DNA of 17,588 nt from Dehalococcoidales bacterium (GTDB lineage: Bacteria > Chloroflexota > Dehalococcoidia > Dehalococcoidales > RBG-16-60-22): contig JADHXF010000034.1 of NCBI GenBank assembly GCA_016783105.1, positions 1 through 17,588 on the forward strand, given 5' to 3'. Made by a program: the position numbers and the translations under genes. How positions within the stretch are numbered: position 1 is the stretch's first letter; each line of letters opens with the position of its first letter. Below the pieces are notes generated by a model. It was given only the letters and a program-made list of their open reading frames with translations, was not told where the DNA came from and made no database searches. Shown here piece by piece: positions 13,576 through 17,588 of the stretch.

Positions 13576-16410
13576 ATGAAAAGGAAAATATCTAAAATAT
13601 GGGGAGTTGGCCTGGTCATAGTGCTGGCAGCCACCCTGCTGTTATCAGCGGCACCAGTGTCAGCCGGCACCGCCAGCTGGAGCAGCTTCACCATCCCCAG
13701 CTCAACCAATAATGTGGTTGTCGCCGGGGCTGATGTTACTGACTTCGCTGTTGGCGGCGACGGGACGACAATCTGGGCCGTTGATGCCACCACTCCGAAG
13801 GTGTACAAGTCAACGGACGCCGGTCTCACCTGGAGCGATAAAACCAGCGCCTTCACGGCGGTTACCGGCTTTGTTGCCCCGTACCGTGTTGCCATTGCCC
13901 CTGACGACAACGATATCGTAGCCATCGCCTGCAACACCGTGGACAAAGTTGCTGTCACCACCAACGGCGGCACCAGCTTTGGCGACCTGGGCACGACTCA
14001 GCAAGGAGTTCTGGGAGCCTGTACTCAAATCAACGATATCGCCATCTCCGCGGAAGACTCCGGGACGCACTACGTCGCCGTTGCCGGTGATGAGACTACT
14101 CCGCTGGGCAACGTCTGGTACTTCAACGTTGGCGCCGCGGCACCAGCCTGGACGGAAACCAACAGCCTGGCTGGCTGGGGCTCCTTAACTTCTGACCGGG
14201 CGATGTCAGTGGCGTTCTCGCCCAACTTCGCCTCGGACCAGGTGATGGTCGCCATCACCCAGGAAGATGCCATCGCAGTTCTCTTCGAGATTTTCAGCTT
14301 CTCCACCGACCTGTGGAACACCAACGCCGGTTTCGCCAGCTACCCGGTGAGCGTTATCGCCAATGCTGACGCAACCATAGGTGGCATCAGCGCCGCTGAT
14401 ATCTCGCTGGCTCCGGAATACCTGGGCAGTGACGATGCCATGCGCCTCGCCTTTGTTGGCGTGACTGTCACCGGCTCCACTGCCAAGGACGGTATCTACC
14501 GCTTTAGCGACACCAGCAAGAAGGAAGTGAAAGTAGACGTAGACGTCAACAGCGTTGCCTACAACGGCACCAACCTGGTTGCCGGCGAATTTGCCAGCAA
14601 CGTCACCTACCACTGTTCCGACCCGCTGGCGACAACGCCAACGGTAAGCACCACCACATCACTGAAGAGACCGGGGATGGACACCGCGGCTACCGAGGCA
14701 GTCGTCGTTGCCTGGTCTGGCGATGACGTGGTCGCCGGGACCTCCGGCGATGACAGCGCCTTCTCCGTCTCCAGAGATGACGGCAAGAGCTACAGCGACA
14801 TCAGCCTTATTGACGCCGCTGCGATGAACGTGAGGGATGTCGCCGTCTCGCCTGACGGCACCAAGGTCTACGTGGTAACCGACGACGCTGCCGACACCAG
14901 CCTGTGGCGCAAGGCTTCAGCCTGGGAGAGGGTGCTTGCGGTTGACTCCGTAGCCGGATGCATCGTCCGCACCGCGCCCGATGACCCGGATGTGGTCTAC
15001 GTGGCTGACCTGGCGACCAAGGTGATGTACTACAGCAACACCGCCGGCGACACCAAGTGGTTCAACCGCGCCTCCCGCTACGATGTCCAGGACATTGCGG
15101 TAGAAGGCAACGGTGATGTTGTTTACATTATCTACGACGGCACCACCACGGTAAGCAAGAGCACCAACCGCGGCTTCACCTGGGCTTCAGCCAAGTCCAC
15201 CGGTATCAGCGCCACCGCCGAACTGAGCACGATTACCAGCCTCGGCGAGGACATGCTGATTGCCGGCAGTGATGCTGGCTACGTGGGCTACACCGCTGAT
15301 GGCAACTCTTCGTGGAGCACGGTAACCGTACAGCTCACCCATGCTTCCGCAACTCAGGTAACCGCCAGCGGCCTGGCTGACGGCGACTTCATCTACGCCG
15401 CCGTTGCCGGCGCCAACGACACCGTCGCCCTGGTAGAGCGCTGGGAGATTGGTACCAGCACAAGCTGGAAGGACCTGGGGGCAGCGACCACCACCGACCT
15501 TGGTGGTGACGGCACCGCCGATGAGTGCGGCGCTTTCGGCATCGCTCTGGTAGAGGGTGTCCTCTATGTTGCCATGGAGAACATTGACACCAATGCCGGC
15601 TCCGCTGACAGCGTAGTCTTCAGTACACTTGACCCACACGGCTCGGCACCTACCTGGAGCATGCTGGTCAGCGCTGACGAGACCTTCGTGACGACCCCAT
15701 CGGCACTCAGGACCAGTGAAGGCAGCACCGTGCTGTGGGCGCTTGACACCACCGGGCAAAAACTCTTCAGCTACACCGATACCATGTCGGCAGCCGGACC
15801 AGCCCTGTTGGCACCTGCCCATGGCGGTGAAATCTCCATGAACCCGGTAAGCGGCACGGCTTACGATGTATCCTTCACCTGGGAGCGAGCATCCAAGGCT
15901 GACATCTACCAGGTAGACGTCTCCTTTGACTACGACTTCGCCGAGAGGTTCCCGAGGATAACGACAACCTCTACCACCGCATCCACGGTGGCCCAAATCG
16001 CCGGCCCCTCCGGCACGGCGGGTACCAACCTGATTAACTTCATGCCGGAGACTACCTACTACTGGCGGGTGAGGGCATCCTCAACTGAAGCCGATACCAC
16101 TGTCTACAGCCCGTGGTCGGCAGCCCGCAGCTTCACGGTTGCCGAGTTGCCAGAAGCACAGGCACCGGTAATCATCCAGCAGCCCCCGGCGCCTGTGATT
16201 TCAGTGCCACCGGCACCGAACATCACTCTCCAGCCACCGGAAATCGTGCTTCCGGCTCCTCCACCCGCCCCACCGGAAATCGTAATCCCGGCAGCGCCGG
16301 CACCGACACCACCGGTACCAACCTGGGCGATTTACGCCATCATCATCATTGGTGCCGTACTGGTAATCGCGCTCATCGTCCTCATCATGAGGACCAGACG
16401 ACCGGTGTAA
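13576..16410 (+). CDS. Secreted, membrane-anchored Asp-box beta-propeller surface protein
   Basis: A 944-residue exported protein, probably an abundant cell-surface or S-layer-like component. A signal peptide is clear (MKRKISKIWG, hydrophobic core to about residue 26, cleavage after VSA near 30). Most of the chain is repeats of the BNR/Asp-box type: STDAGLTWSD (about 79), TTNGGTSFGD (128), SRDDGKSYSD (399) and STNRGFTW (530), with spaced VAIAPDDNDIV-type strands, so one or two beta-propellers. Residues about 741-857 look like a fibronectin III-type domain (TYYWRVRASS, SPWSAARSFTV). A proline-rich stalk with repeated PPEIV(L/I)PA-like units (858-915) leads to a membrane helix (917-938) and a short basic tail, RTRRPV. 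No sialidase active site can be claimed. The strong promoter, long leader and terminator fit high, regulated expression. Ligand or partner unknown. Confidence 0.85.
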   Translation: MKRKISKIWGVGLVIVLAATLLLSAAPVSAGTASWSSFTIPSSTNNVVVAGADVTDFAVGGDGTTIWAVDATTPKVYKSTDAGLTWSDKTSAFTAVTGFVAPYRVAIAPDDNDIVAIACNTVDKVAVTTNGGTSFGDLGTTQQGVLGACTQINDIAISAEDSGTHYVAVAGDETTPLGNVWYFNVGAAAPAWTETNSLAGWGSLTSDRAMSVAFSPNFASDQVMVAITQEDAIAVLFEIFSFSTDLWNTNAGFASYPVSVIANADATIGGISAADISLAPEYLGSDDAMRLAFVGVTVTGSTAKDGIYRFSDTSKKEVKVDVDVNSVAYNGTNLVAGEFASNVTYHCSDPLATTPTVSTTTSLKRPGMDTAATEAVVVAWSGDDVVAGTSGDDSAFSVSRDDGKSYSDISLIDAAAMNVRDVAVSPDGTKVYVVTDDAADTSLWRKASAWERVLAVDSVAGCIVRTAPDDPDVVYVADLATKVMYYSNTAGDTKWFNRASRYDVQDIAVEGNGDVVYIIYDGTTTVSKSTNRGFTWASAKSTGISATAELSTITSLGEDMLIAGSDAGYVGYTADGNSSWSTVTVQLTHASATQVTASGLADGDFIYAAVAGANDTVALVERWEIGTSTSWKDLGAATTTDLGGDGTADECGAFGIALVEGVLYVAMENIDTNAGSADSVVFSTLDPHGSAPTWSMLVSADETFVTTPSALRTSEGSTVLWALDTTGQKLFSYTDTMSAAGPALLAPAHGGEISMNPVSGTAYDVSFTWERASKADIYQVDVSFDYDFAERFPRITTTSTTASTVAQIAGPSGTAGTNLINFMPETTYYWRVRASSTEADTTVYSPWSAARSFTVAELPEAQAPVIIQQPPAPVISVPPAPNITLQPPEIVLPAPPPAPPEIVIPAAPAPTPPVPTWAIYAIIIIGAVLVIALIVLIMRTRRPV

Positions 16411-16431
16411 GGCACAACACTCCGTAACCCC

Positions 16432-16464
16432 GAGAGCCCCCCGTAACAGGGGGGCTCTCTTTTT
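16432..16464 (+). terminator. Terminator after the surface-protein gene
   Basis: A perfect 11-bp stem, GAGAGCCCCCC (16432-16442) with GGGGGGCTCTC (16449-16459), with loop GTAACA and TTTTT (16460-16464). Confidence 0.92.
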
Positions 16465-16475
16465 AGCCAGAGTTA

Positions 16476-16504
16476 TTGACTTTGCTTTCTTCACGGAGTA
16501 AAAT
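16476..16504 (+). promoter_or_regulatory. Promoter of the second surface-protein gene
   Basis: TTGACT (16476-16481), 17 bases, TAAAAT (16499-16504). The -10 ends only seven bases before the ATG at 16512, so the expected start of transcription coincides with the start codon. Confidence 0.65.
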
Positions 16505-16511
16505 TCGCCAC

Positions 16512-17588
16512 ATGGCAAAGTCTAATCGGCTGTTATCACTGGCCCTGCTTATATTTATACCGGTATTCAGCCTGACGCAAAGCGCTGCCGTCTCCGCCGA
16601 TGAAGTCAAATGGAGCCGGGTGAACATACCGTCGGAAGGAAACGCCGGCAACTGGCTGCTGGCCAGTGGTTCTGACGTTCAGCACCTGGCGATGTCCGCC
16701 AACGGCACTCTATATGCCTACGTACCCGGCCCCACCTATACTCTTTACCGGTCCACGGACGGTGGCTACGGCTGGTCATACATCGGCGATGTCCAGGACA
16801 GCATAGTGGCTATCGCCATCTCAACACAGGACGAAAACACCATTTATTACGCCACTACCGCCAGCGTCTACCGTTCCACCGATGGCGGTAAGAAATTTGT
16901 CCAGTTTGCCGTGAATCCGGGCGGGGCGGGGAGCAATAACATAGAAATCGCTGATATCGCTGTCACCTATCTCAGCAGCAACATCGTCGCCGTCGCCACC
17001 AGAGACACGGACAGCTCCGAATTCGGCGGCGTTTACACTCTGGATGAGGAGCAACTATTACCCGGCTGGGCCGATAGCAATATCGGCAGCTATGACGTTT
17101 ACGCCCTGGCTTTCTCGCCGCTATACACGGCTGACCGGCAGCTGGTGGCCGTGGTTACGGATGAGACTGATACCTTTATCAGGTTTAAAAGCGGTGATGC
17201 CGGGTGGGGTACAATCTTTGGCGACGCGAGGCTTGATAAAGACAACTCGGGAACACCCACACCTGTGGTCGTTGGCAACTCCGCCGCCATTGCCTTCCCC
17301 ACGGACTACGAAGGCACATCTCCAGACACTGCTTTATTCCTCGCCGTTGATACCGGCACCGGCGATGGAGATGTCTATAAAATTGTAACCACGGAGTCGC
17401 CGGATAGTTCCGATGCTACCGACCTCAATGCAGGCTCGGCTAACAACATGGGCAACATAGATATTACCGGCCTGGCGGCGTCTGGTGCTGATAATGCTAT
17501 TTGCTTGCTGGCCGGAGCCGCCAGCAGCGCCCAGACCTACTACAGCAACAATGGTGGGCGTGACTGGAATAAAAGCAAAAAAGAACCT
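16512..17588 (+). CDS. Second secreted Asp-box beta-propeller protein, 3' end outside window
   Basis: The frame is open for 359 codons from ATG 16512 to the window edge. It starts with a signal peptide (MAKSNRLLSLALLIFIPVFS, cleavage near SADE at about 29) and has Asp boxes STDGGYGWSY (81), STDGGKKF (122) and SNNGGRDW (345). Its first 130 residues parallel the upstream protein: W-S-x-x-x-IPS, then SDVQHLA against ADVTDFA, TLYAY against TIWAV, then (K/R)STDxGxxWS. The two are paralogues in tandem, and this one probably also ends in a stalk and anchor beyond the window. There is no ribosome site before the ATG, and the promoter -10 ends seven bases upstream, so the mRNA is probably leaderless. 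An upstream terminator separates the two genes. Confidence 0.85.
   Translation, partial: MAKSNRLLSLALLIFIPVFSLTQSAAVSADEVKWSRVNIPSEGNAGNWLLASGSDVQHLAMSANGTLYAYVPGPTYTLYRSTDGGYGWSYIGDVQDSIVAIAISTQDENTIYYATTASVYRSTDGGKKFVQFAVNPGGAGSNNIEIADIAVTYLSSNIVAVATRDTDSSEFGGVYTLDEEQLLPGWADSNIGSYDVYALAFSPLYTADRQLVAVVTDETDTFIRFKSGDAGWGTIFGDARLDKDNSGTPTPVVVGNSAAIAFPTDYEGTSPDTALFLAVDTGTGDGDVYKIVTTESPDSSDATDLNAGSANNMGNIDITGLAASGADNAICLLAGAASSAQTYYSNNGGRDWNKSKKEP

Noticed and set aside
15187..15996. Minus-strand open frame of 269 codons opposite the surface protein
   Set aside because: Low-complexity Gly/Val/Ala composition mirrors the repeats of the sense gene; no independent signal.

Overview
The window is GC-rich bacterial DNA (apart from one AT-rich gene), carrying core housekeeping genes followed by large secreted beta-propeller proteins. 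The mix suggests a strictly anaerobic bacterium: an aldehyde:ferredoxin oxidoreductase, a PyrK-type electron-transfer subunit, and tandem Asp-box surface proteins with a proline-rich stalk and C-terminal membrane anchor. My best guess is Chloroflexota, class Dehalococcoidia. This rests on gene content and style, not on a search. Several genes seem to use TTG or GTG starts.

Layout. (1) 1-6066, plus strand, pyrimidine/arginine precursor block: the 3' part of carA, carB and a pyrK-like gene. A roughly 1.5 kb insert lies between carA and carB. It holds a DUF559 endonuclease-like gene bracketed by G/C-rich hairpin repeats and an AT-rich gene of unknown function that overlaps the carB start. (2) 6067-6414: no long gene, but a complete minus-strand unit for a 29-residue single-span membrane peptide, with promoter, ribosome site and terminator. 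(3) 6415-9467: yjbQ (plus) converges on rpsT (minus); upstream of rpsT, also minus, is a long RelA/SpoT enzyme. (4) 9468-12038: divergent promoters, then an aldehyde:ferredoxin oxidoreductase and two small beta-grasp (MoaD/ThiS-like) proteins. (5) 12051-13307: hisS. (6) 13366-17588: a strong promoter and a structured leader with a probable 23-codon leader peptide, a 944-residue Asp-box surface protein, a terminator, and a second protein of the same kind that runs off the window and appears to be transcribed without a leader.

How the genes fit together. CarA and CarB make carbamoyl phosphate, and PyrK serves the later dihydroorotate oxidation step, so the three form a split pyrimidine operon. 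The oxidoreductase needs a tungsten/molybdenum pterin cofactor. The diglycine-ended beta-grasp protein downstream could be the sulfur carrier for making it; its tandem partner has lost the diglycine.

Most notable points: the repeat-bracketed DUF559 insert that rewrote the end of carA; the RelA/SpoT protein with HDxxEN in place of HDxxED and with the EFDD signature of synthetase-only RelA; the hidden membrane-peptide unit; and the attenuator-like leader of the surface protein gene. Everything here is read from sequence alone; no database search was run.
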